Assembly (NCBI GenBank): GCA_049487715.1
Contig: CP150561.1
Location: 1-64,000 of the forward strand
Length of the DNA stretch: 64,000 bases
Source of the DNA: Pycnococcus provasolii
Taxonomy: Eukaryota > Chlorophyta > Pseudoscourfieldiophyceae > Pseudoscourfieldiales
Direction: 5' to 3'
The notes under the pieces were generated by a model. That model had not been told where the DNA came from. It saw nothing but the letters and a program-made list of their open reading frames with translations, and ran no database searches. A program made the position numbers and the translations under genes. This document shows, piece after piece, positions 1 to 12,800 of this stretch; the first letter of the stretch is position 1; each line of letters opens with the position of its first letter.

Positions 1-150
1 CCCTAACCCTAACCCTAACCCTAACCCTAACCCTAACCCTAACCCTAACCCTAACCCTAACCCTAACCCTAACCCTAACCCTAACCCTAACCCTAACCCT
101 AACCCTAACCCTAACCCTAACCCTAACCCTAACCCTAACCCTAACCCTAA
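1..150. repeat. Telomere, (CCCTAA)25
   Basis: Twenty-five uninterrupted CCCTAA units begin at the first base, so the window starts at a chromosome end with the C-rich strand shown 5'->3'. The G-strand repeat is TTAGGG, not the TTTAGGG common in land plants and many green algae. The repeat is perfect, as expected of telomerase-maintained DNA. Confidence 0.98.
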
Positions 151-196
151 TTGTAACCCTAATTGTAACCCTAATTGTAACCCTAATTGTAACCCT
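151..196. repeat. Variant telomeric repeats (TTGTAA alternating with CCCTAA)
   Basis: Directly inside the perfect array, TTGTAA and CCCTAA units alternate four times before unique sequence begins near 197. This gives a 12-bp higher-order unit. It marks the boundary between telomerase-maintained and stable subtelomeric sequence. Confidence 0.9.
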
Positions 197-580
197 TGGA
201 GTAGTGATTGTGTTTGTGACTTCTTATTATTGTTTGTGTGTGGCTATTGGTTTATTAACAACCACCACCGTGGGCCACGCAAGCAAGCACCCGTGGTTTT
301 TTTCTCCACCGGTGGAAGAAAAAATCAACATATATGCAGCATCTAAAGGGGCAGCATCTGGAACTGACGAAAGATTTGCAGGTAGGCAGTTAGAAATGCC
401 GTTGTGCTCTCGTAGTTGTAAACGTGAGAAAAACACCCTGTTGTGTGCCCTTTAAGAGTACACATGGATGGATTGCACGGGTTGCCAATTTTTAAGAATT
501 CGTGACAACATTGTTAGGATTGTAAGAATTTATATAACTTGTTCTTAGGTTCTTACGATTAAGACGTGGTTGTATGGTTT
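197..580. other. Telomere-adjacent spacer, no convincing gene
   Basis: About 380 bases of AT-richer sequence lie between the telomere and the stop codon of the giant minus-strand ORF. An 83-codon plus-strand ORF (204-455) has a hydrophobic N-terminus, but I see no recognisable domain and no other support. The stretch is also the 3' flank of the 581-9889 gene. Confidence 0.6.
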
Positions 581-3500
581 TTACTGATTTTGGTTGTTGT
601 TGTTTTGTAGCGCGCTCGCGGAATTAATACGAGCTTTGATAGAAGCTTGCTCGAGAAGACTTAATGGAGCAATGGAATTTGAAAATGCCTTGTCATGCAT
701 TGTCATTATGACGAGTCCTTTGTTTGCGTGTTCTATTAGCAAGGTGGAATTAGGGTAACTTGCATCAGGGAACGCCAACTGAATCTCTTGAGGTGCGTTG
801 CGATGTATTGGGTGAGAATTGCTCTCAAGGACCGCCTTGAAGTGTTTCGCCTGGACAATGTGCACAATCCGAATGCTTCTCAAATTATCGCTAATGTTGC
901 CTGCATCTTGCATGTTAAGCCATGTGTGCTCTAGACCAATCATCCAATTGTACGTTTTCAATGCGACTTGGCATATGTCATCCGACGCAACACTCGGAGC
1001 ATTGTCATGCGCGATGGACCATAACGGGCACGATTGCACTCCATTTCTCAAAGATTGTTGTAGGCCGTGCAATGTACTTCCGTTTTTCATCATGGGCCCA
1101 TGTGTTTCGTTTCTCAAGAAATTAGCAATTGCAACAAGCAACTTTCCAAGTCCACTTGGTTTCGCGGATGATGTGCCGCAAATGTTTTCGAACTTGAACG
1201 GCAGAGAGTCTAATCCGTCTCGGAATTGTCTGAGCCACCCAATCTTTTTCTTCTTGTTGCGCGATGAGGGTGGAAGCAATGAAGGATACCGCACTCGTCG
1301 TCCATGCGAAATGTTTGGATGAAACGAATCGCCATCCTGTTGCATATGAAGAGCATTACCATCGTCGCGGTTGTCGAAGATCGAACCCATGGTAACCCGA
1401 AGCGAATGCGGTGTGACTTCGGGTCCGTCCGGCACAAGTATTTTCCAATTTTGAACCCAACGAGCACGGGGAAGTTTATCGCTCACGTGTGATAAGTGCG
1501 GAATACCGAGTTTGCATTCCCCTACTTGGTACGCAATTTCGCACATGAAGTCAGCCAAACTTAAATGAGATGATGATTGGAGAGGTGTCGGAGAGTCGTC
1601 GTCGCCATCGATGAACCGTTTTGCCAATGGTATGACCAAATGACACAAGAGGCGAATCATAGACCTCGTGGTTGGCGAACACGTTGCCATGTTCTGTACA
1701 GCGTGCGCCATTTCTTGGGGGTCTTGGCATGTAACCACGTTGAGGACGACCCCAGGAAGGCGTTTTTGTAGGGCGCTTCGTATTGTATTGGCTCGTTCGC
1801 CAGGCAATGTAGCCAATGTTGCCTCAGGGCATGTCCAGCATCGAGCATTGGCAAGGACCAAAGAGTACCCAGGAATCGATCGCACGTTGCTTGTCCAAGT
1901 GTCGCCCGAATCCGGCATGAAGGCGGACATTGTTGGACGAACAAGCGACCACTCGCCCGCACGCGTCATAACAGATGATGCGCCTTCGTCGCTAGTGCGC
2001 ATCAAAAAAGCGTTCAACAAACAGTAATCCAAAGCGACGTTGGCGATGATGGCTCTGGCACATTCGACATGCTTGATGTGGTCGGGTCCGCCATTTTGGG
2101 CAATGTAGCTGAACTTACGCAGGCGCCGTGGAGATGGCACATGAGCGTCATCACGCACTGCTCGTTTGAACACGGCGAACGCGCTTATCATGCAAAGCAT
2201 AGCGGCCCAATGCTCACCCCGCGTGTCTCGTGGCTCGTACGATATAATCGCTGGGATGAGCTCGTGCGATTGCTTTCGCCCACGTTTAGTTCGCCATAGG
2301 GGGAGAAAGAATCCATTTGTCATCACCACACTTTTCCAATGTTGCATGACCTTCCCCGAGCCACGCGGGTTTCCGCGCTCGTACAGGTGGATGAGCACTC
2401 CTAGCGCCTGTTGAGCGCGAATATGATGGTGCAATGCGGTAACACCATGCGTTGTTGTAACCAACGACGCGTCGTCGATGTTCGTCCATGCGAAGCAAAG
2501 TCGCGCGCTTGCCAGAATTGACTCGCGAAGGTAACCCAAGTACGCGTCGTGAAACTCTGTGTTGGTGTTCCTGTCGATGCAAAAGATTACCTCTCCAACG
2601 CCGGCCAAGAAAGCGCCTTCTTCACTAGAGCGAAACTGCTTTGGAGCCAAATCAGAAAAGTAGCGAAAAATTGCACGGCCCGCATTGGAGAATTGCCCTT
2701 GCAGTGATACCTCAAGTCGAGCTCTGTGCTCGAATTCCTGGGAATCATCATACCCAAACTCTTTGCTCACAAGGGACCTTGAGATGTGAGTTTCCAAGTT
2801 CTTTGCCTTTTTCAAGATATCCTCATCGCAAGCTACGCCAGGTACGCATTCTGAAGACGCCATTTGTAGAGCAAACAAGGCCATCACACCCGTAGCGTCG
2901 ATGTCGGTGAGTGGATGGCGCCGGCGTCCTTGGTCCGGGAGCATGCCTCTACCAGGCTCAACGTAGAAGTTGACACGTATGATGGAGCGTCGATCGCGGC
3001 GGCCAAGATATGAAATGTCTTGGCGTTCGAGGCATGGGTGAATGAGCATAGAGTCGTCGTTTGCGTCTGCCAATGCGTCACGCATGCTTGCCTGGATGTT
3101 GTAAGCTCGGGTCCCTCGTGTGGGATATTTCGCAATGGTCCATCCTCGTAACCGTCCTCCACGGTCTGCGTCGGCGTCGTCGTCCGAGGTTGAGTCAGAC
3201 GAGTATATCTCGCCATCTTGCGGCAAGCCGTCGATGGCAAAATGGTTTGGTATCGTCCATCCGTGCTCATCGACGAAATCAGGGGCAGCCACGCTCAATT
3301 CGTTGGCTGGGTACGTTGCAGAGTAGTATGGTGCAAAACGTGCTGCGGGCCACCAAAACACACGAACATTGCCGTTGCGGTCCACGTCGCTCATGACAGT
3401 TCCAAAAGTGGGCAAATCCACGAATGAGCCGTTATCGTCCTCGTCATTGTCGTTGAGGGGCAAGGCACTCCTCCTCTCGCGAAAAAGAGCCTTTGCGTAT

Positions 3501-6500
3501 TCGTCGTTAAACATTGATGCGTGTATCCAAACAAACGCTCCTTTACGAATTTTGCACACGTTTGGACTTCTTCGATTTGATGCAAGGCGAGCTCGGCGGA
3601 AAGGGCTCTTCGATCGGCCGAACGAACGAGGGCGCACGCGAGATGCACGCTCAACAGCTACAATCGCGGAAGGCGCAATACCGGTGTGAAAGTCCTTCGT
3701 GGATAACACTGTGAGTGCTATGTCAAACCTACACATCGAATGGTCGTGTACCACGTACGGAATCACCGACTCATTGAAAGCTTTGATTGATTCGAGCCCT
3801 GTTGATGTGAAGTCGTTATTCTCGACAGAGAGGTTTTTGGCCAATTCGCCTAGGGACGATGTGGTTCCCCTACACTTCATGCCAATGGCAGCAACGACGA
3901 AGAGCGCGCCGTGCAACGTTGAGGCGAACGGATCATCACCACGAGCCTTCGCGACGAGCGAGGTCGAGATGCACTTCATGTACGCGGCAAGCGATCCGGC
4001 CGTGAGGCTATATGTTGGTATTTCGTTCGAAGGAATTGCCGAAGAAGCCATGAAGTGCGTTGTATTTGCTGTCATGTTCTCACGGTTGTGACCACGAAAT
4101 TTTTTGTGAGCATCATCAAAGCATTCATGAAGCAATGTGCATATTTGACTCTGGCACGATGTGTTTGCACTGTAATGAAGAGGGGCTCGGGGCAGCACGA
4201 GGTACAGGCGAGCATTACTCACAAGGTTGCCTTCGACGCGATGATGGGCGTGCAAGACGATGGTAAGTTCGCCAACAAACACTTGTTGAAGACGCCGAAT
4301 GTCGACGATTTTTCCGCAAACAGATCGTACTTTGATCTTCAAGTCACTTCGGTGAATGTCGCTCAACGAATTTCCAACCTTACTTCGAGCATCGAGAACA
4401 AATGGATTGGAGTCGTCAATGTTTTCAGCGTTGAGTACGAACACTGCCGAATCCACATCAATGGTGACTTGCAAGTTGCGTAGAAAATGAAGTTTGTCAG
4501 GATCGTCGTCGTGGTTCAAAGCGCCACTGCCGGCACAGGCGTGTGGCGGCCTAACCTGGCGGACACTGCGGCGGCATTGTCCGGCGCCGCCACTTTCAAG
4601 CCCAACTTTGGCGAGATGACTTGTGTGGATGCGCAATGCTTTAGCAGCTCTGATGAACGAGGTTTGAGGAGAACGTCCAGAAATAATGCTGTGATGGTGT
4701 ATGCGAATTTTTGCCAAGTCGACGTCATCAACAGTAACAGCGTCATGACTTAATGACGCCCATTCAACTTTGTCCAGAGATCGTTCGAAGTCGTCGTCAT
4801 CATCGTCATCATAACCGTCACAAGAGAGCACGTCGAGAACATGTTCATCATCATAATAATGGTCATGATCACAATCCTCGTCACCATCAGTCGCGGTGTT
4901 GTCCACATGTTCATCGCCTTCCGGCACTGCGAGTACATGTTGGCCTTGCTCTTCAGCATGAGTACCATTGTCATTATCAACATTATCATTAACGTTCATG
5001 CTAACGTAAGGCGAAAATTGAACCGAAGGACCGGACGAAGCAAGGGGCGAGAAAGCCTCCTTGTTGAAAGCCTCATTGGTCTTGTGTACGTGTTCTTCAT
5101 TGTTCCTCCTGATATGCACCTCCTCATTGCCTTCGTCCATTGCATACACACCTTGGCCTTGGTCTTCCTCCTCAGAGAAAGGAAGCACGCAGGCATTTTC
5201 CTCTTGGCGTCTTTGGTAGAAGAGCATGTAAGGTTTGTGTGTTGGCATGGTGCAACCACACAAGAGCGGAATAGGACCACTTTCCTGATCGTCGTGCTTT
5301 ATCCATATATCGGCGCCATGGTGTCGTGAATACGCGACGTAATGCCCATTTTTGCGCGCGCCTCTGTGCTCCACAATGCCAATCAGATAGTATATCTTCG
5401 AGGTGTGAGGTCCGGAGTCGGTAAGAGTGACATGAATTCGCGTTGGATCCACGATCGTTTCCATGTCAATTTCCATAGGGTATTCGAGGTCATCATCTAA
5501 CTTTCTTGTCACTCCCGTATACGGAGAGCGTTCCCAACGTTTTAGAGTAATCGCGACGGTATAGCCGAATTCCACACGCTTCTTAACACGCTCAGTGTAA
5601 TTTGCGCTGCACGTGCCACACTTGGTGTTTGGTTCCATTTGATCACATGATGAGAAATGATGTCTTAGAAGTTCATGAAGCTTTGTAGTAGTTTGAGTGC
5701 TTCGCCGCGTGAGCCTACGCGTCGTCGTTGGTATTCGTATTGGCACGAGGTGAATGTCTCCACGATCGACTTGAGGCTCGGGTACCGAACATTGGCACGT
5801 CTTCTCGTACGTGATTTCGTGGAACAAACCGATGTCTTGTATCAATTCCAGGGAGGAATTTTCCAAAACCCAAGCAAAGTACTCGTGAGCATCTTGATGC
5901 AAGTAATTCCCATCAACATCTTTTTGTCCAAACATGTGGTGATCCCGTAGGGGCTGCAAAGCTGTGCTAGGATTCGTGTGGCTCGTTCCGTGCCTTTGCG
6001 CCATTTGCAATTGCCCGAACAAACGATGTAACTCATTTTGCAGGTCGTCATCATGAAGGTCGTCATCATGACACGCATGACCATGTGCTTCAGGGGCAAG
6101 AATATTCTCTTGACATACCACGTTGAGCACGTTGAGGATGACATTCACAAAACAATTGTTGCGTACGTTTTGGAAATGTGGAATTTTGGTTTTGTCGCGT
6201 GGTTTTGTTGAACGCCCATCGACGCGTGCGTCAACGTTGTTCTCATTCGCACCGCCATGTACGCCGTTGTCGCCGTCGTCCTCCTCCTCATCATCGTTGG
6301 GGTTGGAGGCTTCGGCACGCATCGAGCTGGAGACCCTATCGGAAGGGTTGCTGGGAAAGGTTGTCGGGGAAGGTGGGGGAAAGACGTACGATGAAGCGTG
6401 GTTACCACTTCGTCGAGTCTTATTCCATCCCATCCAATCCCTACCTTCGACGGGTTTGAACGCTTTCGCGAATTCTCCGTCGGGTCCACCACAAAAGTAG

Positions 6501-9500
6501 ACCTTGGCGAGCCGACTATCAACCGGAAGAATTGGACATCCGGTCATCATCGCCGCTAGGTGTGCAAGCTTTGGGCCCACGCCTGGTGCCGTCATAAGCC
6601 AATGCACAAATTTGAGGGACGCTCGGTTCGCGTGTGCGAGTCTTAGCTCGTCGTCGTTGATGAGGGCGAGCCATGCGACGACCTTGCTGTTATCGCCGCT
6701 CAAACCAAATCCATGGACGCTTTCGCTGACTTGACGTACATCGGCGAACGGGCGTGTTGGCAACACAAGAGCGTCTTGATCGTGCTCCTTAATGGCGTTG
6801 GCAACCGTCGACCACGCGTCGTTTGAGGAGAAATATGTAGCCGTGCGGCGAACGAATTCCAATGCCGAGCTGTCCCCTTGATTGCGCGTGAGGACGACGG
6901 AAAGGATGAAAACCCGGAAGTTGCACGGATCGAACTCGGCATAGTCGTCGTCAACACTTCGGCCAACCTCGTCCTCGTCGTGATTCTTGGCGTGTGACGC
7001 TATAAAGGTGAACAAAGCTTTGGGATCGCACTCGAATCTGATGGGCGAACCACTTCGAGCAATCTCCATACCCAAGTTGACGCGGGCATCGAAGACACGC
7101 TGATGAGGTGCCCGCAAGTTGTCGAGGCAAGATGCCAAATCCGCAGCCATATTTCGAACACGATCCGAATTTTGTTTTGATGGCATGGTAGTGCGAATGT
7201 TGAGCACAATGTCGCCGAACTTTTGTTGCGTCTGTGTACGCACACGCGAAGGCGAAGGCGAAGGCGAAGGCGAAGACGAAGACGAAGACGAAGGCACCGA
7301 CGTGCTCAATGCCGTGAAGTACGGGTTGCCGTTCTCGTCGAACCTTACGGCTAGCGAGATGTGAGTGCGCGGCATGTTGTGCTTGGTCATGTTCGACGTG
7401 ATCTCGCCAACATTCACGTTTGTGTCGCGGATTGCGATCACATCGTTGGGTGCAAAGAAGGAGTGCACCCATCGTTCACCGATGATGCGTCCGAGAGATA
7501 TGATGTGCGCATTTCGATCGGGCTTTTCGATGCGGTAAGCGAGGCCGCGATCGATGATGTACGATGTGTCATCGACGCGCCTTCTTCGCACCACGAGATC
7601 TCCTTGTGAACTTGGTGCAAAGAAGGCGCGCAAGTTGTGGTGCGATCGGTACATGACAACCCTAGCGGAGGTCGTCAATTGGGCGAACGTCTCGTGCGAC
7701 CGGTAGATGGCGTGGTTCAAGTCATTGGCTAGGCGGTTCAAAAAATAAGGATACTCGTTGTTTGCTAGTGACATCGTCCTATTCATGACCTTTTGCCGTT
7801 GATCTGCACTCAAGTCTTTGAGTTGAAGGAGGAAGAGTTCAAAGGCCGCCGCCTGCATGCCATCGTCACGTGCCGTTGAGGTACTCGGCGTCGCTTGCGT
7901 CGAAGGCTTGGTGGTGCCTCGGCTCGAGCCGAGCGGCGCGGCGGCGGCTTTGCCCTTCTTGTCGGCGGCCTTCTTGTCGGCGGTGGACTCGGCGGCGGCG
8001 CCGCGGTCGATCACGTACAGGCGGCCCACGCTTCGGAAAAACGAGCCAACCGATTCGAGTTGAATCGGTTGGCCGTCGGCGCTTCCGTTGTACGCCGTGG
8101 GCGATTCGAAGAACGCCGCGTCGTGAACGCATCCGCGAATGCACGCCGCCGAATGACGACCATGGTCGTTAATCCGAGGCTTAAACTTCATGTGGTGGTT
8201 GGCCGCCTTGCCCTTGCCGAAGGTCGTACACGGGTCGTACACGTGCACGTTCTCCGTCGTGGTGATGAGGCCATCGATGAAGACGAGGTCGTTGTTCTTG
8301 ATGATCTTGGCGATGGCCGCGTCGATTTCCGTCCGCGTCTGCGATTTGCGCGAAAAGGCAAGGCCGAAGCCAATGCCTCTCTCCTTCAAAACCGCGCCAA
8401 TGGTATCGGGCGGCCAATGGCTACCCGGCACCCAAGTCGAGCCTTTGTACGCGTTCCACTTAGACGTCGCCCAAGTGTCCATCGCATTCACGGCATGTTC
8501 GTGCGTCGGAAATTCATCCGGAAGCAGTCGCGATAACGCAAACGCGTCGCAACCACCCGTTGTGGGCTCGGACGAGTCGTCCTCCGTGACCTCCGTCTTC
8601 CGCTTCTTGCGCGGCCGAGTCATTCTCGGCCAACTCATCCAAGTCTGTCCGTCTTGGACCGGTGGTCCGGAGCACTGTGGCCCGAACACGGGATCCGACT
8701 TGAATGAGTTGGCCGAGAAGAGCTCAACAAGGGATATATCAACGGCGTTACATAACGCCGTTGACGTCACCTCGTCGAGTTCGCGCGCCTTGTCGTGCTT
8801 GATCACGTCGCCGGTGAAGCGGGCATCGACGGCACGTCGGCGGGCATCGGCATCGACATCGGCATCGGCATCGGCATCGACATCGGCATCGGCATCGGCA
8901 TCGGCATCGGCATCGACGGCACGTCGGCGGGCATCGGCATCGGCATCGACATCGGCATCGGCATCGGCATCGGCATCGGCATCGGCATCGGCATCGGCAT
9001 CGGCATCGGCATCAACACCGACACCGACATCGGCATCGACATCGACATCGACATCGGCATCGACATCGACATCGGCATCGGCATCGACGGCACGTCGGCG
9101 GGCATCGGCATCGGCATCGGCATTGGCATCGACATCGGCATCGGCATCGGCATCGGCATCGACGGCACGTCGGCGGGCATCGGCATCGACATCGACATCG
9201 GCATCGGCATCGGCATCGGCATCGACATCGGCATCGGCATCGGCATCGGCATCGACGGCACGTCGGCGGGCATCGGCATCAACACCGACATCGGCATCGG
9301 CATCGACATCGACATCGGCATCGACATCGACATCGACATCGACATCGACATCGGCATCGACATCGGCATCGGCATCGGCATCGGCATCGGCATCGGCATC
9401 GGCATCGGCATCGGCATCGGCATCGGCATCGACGGCACGTCGGCGGGCATCGGCAATCGGGTAGGGGTCGAGGAAGCACACCTCGGGCTGCGACGCGTCC

Positions 9501-9889
9501 TCGCTTCCGTACGTGCAGAATCGCGTCGCGGCACCTGTCACGGGGTTCAGGTACTCGCGGAAGATGTCCATCTTCAGCCACTGCCCTGAGAGCGACGACG
9601 CCATGAAGCGAACGGGGACCACCTCGCCGACGCTCTTGATGCGAACCTTGAACTCAATCTCGTCAACCTTCAGCTTCAGCAGCCGAGCGGCGTTCTGCGA
9701 CACGAAGTCGGCGATGCGGTTGCTCAGCTCGCGTGCGGTCGCCGCGGCATTTCCGCCAACTGCCGCGATCTCGGGGATGGAGTTGACGTAGATGCGACTG
9801 CTCGAGCACGTGTTGCCGCGCGGGTCGAGCACCGCGAGGTCGAGGCCGTCGAGCGCCTTGGTCATGATGCGCTCGAGGCCGCCGTCCAT
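581..9889 (-). CDS. Giant subtelomeric protein: ACC remnant + Ala-Asp repeats + HhH-glycosylase-like segment + USP deubiquitinase domain
   Basis: A 3102-codon ORF with four parts. Residues 1-144 match the acetyl-CoA carboxylase central domain just before the carboxyltransferase, in the frame lost upstream. Residues 145-359 are a minisatellite-encoded Ala-Asp/Val-Asp tract punctuated by RRRAVD. Residues ~1030-1135 resemble a HhH-GPD DNA glycosylase: [11 protein letters not shown] hairpin, then PVDSRL with Asp ~1124 at the usual catalytic position. Residues ~1236-1560 are a ubiquitin-specific protease: Cys box NNCFVN with Cys1246, QDAHEYF, two CxxC-type zinc pairs, and His box GHYVAY with His1516. 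A ~1500-residue C-terminal part, with one Tudor-like stretch, is unrecognised. USPs remove ubiquitin from proteins. The native start may be the Met at 8638 (residue 418), just before a basic RPRKKRK signal, with the upstream part a read-through fusion. Whether the fused product is made is unknown. Confidence 0.75.
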   Translation of the reverse strand: MDGGLERIMTKALDGLDLAVLDPRGNTCSSSRIYVNSIPEIAAVGGNAAATARELSNRIADFVSQNAARLLKLKVDEIEFKVRIKSVGEVVPVRFMASSLSGQWLKMDIFREYLNPVTGAATRFCTYGSEDASQPEVCFLDPYPIADARRRAVDADADADADADADADADADADADVDADVDVDVDVDVDADVDVDADADVGVDADARRRAVDADADADADVDADADADADVDVDADARRRAVDADADADADVDANADADADARRRAVDADADVDVDADVDVDVDADVGVGVDADADADADADADADADADADVDADADARRRAVDADADADADADVDADADADVDADARRRAVDARFTGDVIKHDKARELDEVTSTALCNAVDISLVELFSANSFKSDPVFGPQCSGPPVQDGQTWMSWPRMTRPRKKRKTEVTEDDSSEPTTGGCDAFALSRLLPDEFPTHEHAVNAMDTWATSKWNAYKGSTWVPGSHWPPDTIGAVLKERGIGFGLAFSRKSQTRTEIDAAIAKIIKNNDLVFIDGLITTTENVHVYDPCTTFGKGKAANHHMKFKPRINDHGRHSAACIRGCVHDAAFFESPTAYNGSADGQPIQLESVGSFFRSVGRLYVIDRGAAAESTADKKAADKKGKAAAAPLGSSRGTTKPSTQATPSTSTARDDGMQAAAFELFLLQLKDLSADQRQKVMNRTMSLANNEYPYFLNRLANDLNHAIYRSHETFAQLTTSARVVMYRSHHNLRAFFAPSSQGDLVVRRRRVDDTSYIIDRGLAYRIEKPDRNAHIISLGRIIGERWVHSFFAPNDVIAIRDTNVNVGEITSNMTKHNMPRTHISLAVRFDENGNPYFTALSTSVPSSSSSSSPSPSPSPSRVRTQTQQKFGDIVLNIRTTMPSKQNSDRVRNMAADLASCLDNLRAPHQRVFDARVNLGMEIARSGSPIRFECDPKALFTFIASHAKNHDEDEVGRSVDDDYAEFDPCNFRVFILSVVLTRNQGDSSALEFVRRTATYFSSNDAWSTVANAIKEHDQDALVLPTRPFADVRQVSESVHGFGLSGDNSKVVAWLALINDDELRLAHANRASLKFVHWLMTAPGVGPKLAHLAAMMTGCPILPVDSRLAKVYFCGGPDGEFAKAFKPVEGRDWMGWNKTRRSGNHASSYVFPPPSPTTFPSNPSDRVSSSMRAEASNPNDDEEEDDGDNGVHGGANENNVDARVDGRSTKPRDKTKIPHFQNVRNNCFVNVILNVLNVVCQENILAPEAHGHACHDDDLHDDDLQNELHRLFGQLQMAQRHGTSHTNPSTALQPLRDHHMFGQKDVDGNYLHQDAHEYFAWVLENSSLELIQDIGLFHEITYEKTCQCSVPEPQVDRGDIHLVPIRIPTTTRRLTRRSTQTTTKLHELLRHHFSSCDQMEPNTKCGTCSANYTERVKKRVEFGYTVAITLKRWERSPYTGVTRKLDDDLEYPMEIDMETIVDPTRIHVTLTDSGPHTSKIYYLIGIVEHRGARKNGHYVAYSRHHGADIWIKHDDQESGPIPLLCGCTMPTHKPYMLFYQRRQEENACVLPFSEEEDQGQGVYAMDEGNEEVHIRRNNEEHVHKTNEAFNKEAFSPLASSGPSVQFSPYVSMNVNDNVDNDNGTHAEEQGQHVLAVPEGDEHVDNTATDGDEDCDHDHYYDDEHVLDVLSCDGYDDDDDDDFERSLDKVEWASLSHDAVTVDDVDLAKIRIHHHSIISGRSPQTSFIRAAKALRIHTSHLAKVGLESGGAGQCRRSVRQVRPPHACAGSGALNHDDDPDKLHFLRNLQVTIDVDSAVFVLNAENIDDSNPFVLDARSKVGNSLSDIHRSDLKIKVRSVCGKIVDIRRLQQVFVGELTIVLHAHHRVEGNLVSNARLYLVLPRAPLHYSANTSCQSQICTLLHECFDDAHKKFRGHNRENMTANTTHFMASSAIPSNEIPTYSLTAGSLAAYMKCISTSLVAKARGDDPFASTLHGALFVVAAIGMKCRGTTSSLGELAKNLSVENNDFTSTGLESIKAFNESVIPYVVHDHSMCRFDIALTVLSTKDFHTGIAPSAIVAVERASRVRPRSFGRSKSPFRRARLASNRRSPNVCKIRKGAFVWIHASMFNDEYAKALFRERRSALPLNDNDEDDNGSFVDLPTFGTVMSDVDRNGNVRVFWWPAARFAPYYSATYPANELSVAAPDFVDEHGWTIPNHFAIDGLPQDGEIYSSDSTSDDDADADRGGRLRGWTIAKYPTRGTRAYNIQASMRDALADANDDSMLIHPCLERQDISYLGRRDRRSIIRVNFYVEPGRGMLPDQGRRRHPLTDIDATGVMALFALQMASSECVPGVACDEDILKKAKNLETHISRSLVSKEFGYDDSQEFEHRARLEVSLQGQFSNAGRAIFRYFSDLAPKQFRSSEEGAFLAGVGEVIFCIDRNTNTEFHDAYLGYLRESILASARLCFAWTNIDDASLVTTTHGVTALHHHIRAQQALGVLIHLYERGNPRGSGKVMQHWKSVVMTNGFFLPLWRTKRGRKQSHELIPAIISYEPRDTRGEHWAAMLCMISAFAVFKRAVRDDAHVPSPRRLRKFSYIAQNGGPDHIKHVECARAIIANVALDYCLLNAFLMRTSDEGASSVMTRAGEWSLVRPTMSAFMPDSGDTWTSNVRSIPGYSLVLANARCWTCPEATLATLPGERANTIRSALQKRLPGVVLNVVTCQDPQEMAHAVQNMATCSPTTRSMIRLLCHLVIPLAKRFIDGDDDSPTPLQSSSHLSLADFMCEIAYQVGECKLGIPHLSHVSDKLPRARWVQNWKILVPDGPEVTPHSLRVTMGSIFDNRDDGNALHMQQDGDSFHPNISHGRRVRYPSLLPPSSRNKKKKIGWLRQFRDGLDSLPFKFENICGTSSAKPSGLGKLLVAIANFLRNETHGPMMKNGSTLHGLQQSLRNGVQSCPLWSIAHDNAPSVASDDICQVALKTYNWMIGLEHTWLNMQDAGNISDNLRSIRIVHIVQAKHFKAVLESNSHPIHRNAPQEIQLAFPDASYPNSTLLIEHANKGLVIMTMHDKAFSNSIAPLSLLEQASIKARINSASALQNNNNQNQ
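5210..6184 (-). other. USP (peptidase C19) domain inside the giant ORF
   Basis: This segment carries all three hallmark boxes of ubiquitin-specific proteases in the right order: a Cys box with the nucleophile Cys1246, a QDAHEYF box, and a His box GHYVAY with His1516, followed by a WIKHDDQE stretch that supplies the Asp/Asn position. CxxC pairs in between fit the zinc-binding fingers. The usual GNTCYMN is altered to RNNCFVN, so this is a divergent but apparently catalytically complete member. Confidence 0.8.
8815..9457. repeat. GCATCG/ACATCG minisatellite
   Basis: About 640 bp of 6-bp GGCATC/GACATC units interspersed with a longer GACGGCACGTCGGCGGGCATC spacer that recurs about six times. It stays open in several frames: minus-strand readings give Ala-Asp or Met-Pro/Met-Ser repeats, and plus-strand readings give Gly-Ile or Ala-Ser repeats. 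It lies exactly at the junction between the carboxylase-derived sequence and the subtelomeric USP protein. It is a plausible recombination or slippage site. Confidence 0.92.
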
Positions 9890-12800
9890 AACGTCCTTCG
9901 AGTGCGTGATGCGCCTGGAGAAGCTGGGGCATCTGGGGCATCTGCCGAGATCCGTCCGTGACGGCGCCGCTGTAAATGTGAAGGTCGCGGTTGAACGTGG
10001 GGATGCGCGTCAGCTCGTAGTTCTGGAGGCGGCTGAGCTCGAGAAGATGAGCGAGCGTGGGGCGGCATCCGCGGTAGAGCGGGTCCTCCGCGTACTCCTT
10101 CGCCGCGGTATACGTGTAGTAGCGGGGAAGCTGCTTCGACTCGTGGGCAATCACGTTCACGTACTTCAGCCCGCAAGCCTCTCCCATCGACTTGACGGAC
10201 GCGGAGATGGCCTCGGCGCACGCAGCCGACTCGTTGTCAGCCGACTCGTTGTCAGCCGCGAGCGTCGCCTTCTCGTCCGTGCACGCGAGGTGCAGAACGT
10301 TGATGGGCCCGTGCTCGCTTTCGCCGTCGCTCTTGACGTCGGACTGGAGCTCCTGGTACCTCTCGAGCAGCTGAGGCATCTTCGCCTCGAAGTCGGACAT
10401 GACGGAAGCGACGGCGAGCATGCCAAATCGCATCGGGCTCTCGAGAGGCGGCGTGTCGTACTGGAACTTGAACTTCGCCACCGGCAGGCCGGCAACCTCG
10501 CCAATCTCCACGCCGTGCACCTTGTGCGAGCGGTACATGCGCTTCACGAAAACGGTGATGGCAGCCTCGCGAACCTTGGTGTCGTCGTCGCCGAAGAGCT
10601 GTGGGAGAAGGTCCACCGCCAGCAGAGGTGACCCGACGAGCGCGTCGAGGTCGCCGGCGGCAATCTCAATGCCGCTCGACGACTTGTACGCAGACTTGCC
10701 CGCGAGAAGGTCGCGCAGCTCCTCGAGACGCTGGTCGACAGATGGCAGCTTCTTCTCGAGCAGGATATTCGCCGCGGCGAGCGCCACCGACCCGTGCTCC
10801 GGTCGACGGAGGCGGCTGAGGCGCTCGAGGTCCGACTTGACGTCCTCGGAAATGGGTGCGAAGTCTCCCTGCCACGAGACGGGTCCTGACTGCATCACCT
10901 GGGCGGGAAGGCTCGGCAGCTGCCTCAGCAGACTGGCAATTGCGTCGCTTCGGCGAGCCACCTGGCTGCGAGCGAGCACCGCGCTGGTGATGGTCGCGGG
11001 CGAGTCCTTCGCGTGCGCCTGTACGAGCTCCGCGACGGCACCCTCCGGCGACGTGTTTCCGAATCGCGCCTCCACCGCAAGGTAGCGCGAAACCACGCGG
11101 CCGACGTATTCCATCGCCATCTCCCACTTCTCCGTTCCGTTGAGCTCCACCTGGCTGGCGACAAACTCCTGCAGCCCGGTGATGAACTGCTGCACCGTCG
11201 ACTCGACGTCGTGCTCGTATCCGTCGAGCAGCAGGTCCATCGCCTCCACCGCGGCATCAAGCGCAACCTGCTTGTCCTCGTCCATGTCACCGTCCATGCT
11301 CATCATGCTGAAGTCTTGCTGCCAGATCTTTCCGTCACTCTTTCCGTCACTGGGCATGATTCCCTTGGGCTCAAACGTGCCGGAGAACGGCGTCGCGCGC
11401 TTCACCTTCGAAGGATCCGCGCACGCAGCCGACTCGTTGTCAGCCGACTCGTTGTCAGCCGCGAGCGTCGCCTTCTCGTCCGTGCACGCGAGGTGCAGAA
11501 CGTTGATGGGCCCGTGCTCGCTTTCGCCGTCGCTCTTGACGTCGGACTGGAGCTCCTGGTACCTCTCGAGCAGCTGAGGCATCTTCGCCTCGAAGTCGGA
11601 CATGACGGAAGCGACGGCGAGCATGCCAAATCGCATCGGGCTCTCGAGAGGCGGCGTGTCGTACTGGAACTTGAACTTCGCCACCGGCAGGCCGGCAACC
11701 TCGCCAATCTCCACGCCGTGCACCTTGTGCGAGCGGTACATGCGCTTCACGAAAACGGTGATGGCAGCCTCGCGAACCTTGGTGTCGTCGTCGCCGAAGA
11801 GCTGTGGGAGAAGGTCCACCGCCAGCAGAGGTGACCCGACGAGCGCGTCGAGGTCGCCGGCGGCAATCTCAATGCCGCTCGACGACTTGTACGCAGACTT
11901 GCCCGCGAGAAGGTCGCGCAGCTCCTCGAGACGCTGGTCGACAGATGGCAGCTTCTTCTCGAGCAGGATATTCGCCGCGGCGAGCGCCACCGACCCGTGC
12001 TCCGGTCGACGGAGGCGGCTGAGGCGCTCGAGGTCCGACTTGACGTCCTCGGAAATGGGTGCGAAGTCTCCCTGCCACGAGACGGGTCCTGACTGCATCA
12101 CCTGGGCGGGAAGGCTCGGCAGCTGCCTCAGCAGACTGGCAATTGCGTCGCTTCGGCGAGCCACCTGGCTGCGAGCGAGCACCGCGCTGGTGATGGTCGC
12201 GGGCGAGTCCTTCGCGTGCGCCTGTACGAGCTCCGCGACGGCACCCTCCGGCGACGTGTTTCCGAATCGCGCCTCCACCGCAAGGTAGCGCGAAACCACG
12301 CGGCCGACGTATTCCATCGCCATCTCCCACTTCTCCGTTCCGTTGAGCTCCACCTGGCTGGCGACAAACTCCTGCAGCCCGGTGATGAACTGCTGCACCG
12401 TCGACTCGACGTCGTGCTCGTATCCGTCGAGCAGCAGGTCCATCGCCTCCACCGCGGCATCAAGCGCAACCTGCTTGTCCTCGTCCATGTCACCGTCCAT
12501 GCTCATCATGCTGAAGTCTGGCTGCCAGATCTTTCCGTCACTCTTTCCGTCACTGGGCATGATTCCCTTGGGCTCAAACGTGCCGGAGAACGGCGTCGCG
12601 CGCTTCACCTTCGAAGGATCCGCGCACGCAGCCGACTCGTTGTCAGCCGACTCGTTGTCAGCCGCGAGCGTCGCCTTCTCGTCCGTGCACGCGAGGTGCA
12701 GAACGTTGATGGGCCCGTGCTCGCTTTCGCCGTCGCTCTTGACGTCGGACTGGAGCTCCTGGTACCTCTCGAGCAGCTGAGGCATCTTCGCCTCGAAGTC

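Noticed and set aside
204-455. 83-codon ORF next to the telomere with hydrophobic start
   Set aside because: No domain, short, subtelomeric composition, and an overlapping ORF on the other strand; not enough to call a gene.
8190-9464. Long plus-strand ORFs over the minisatellite (up to 424 codons)
   Set aside because: They are open only because the hexamer repeat has no stops; their unique parts are antisense to the conserved minus-strand protein.
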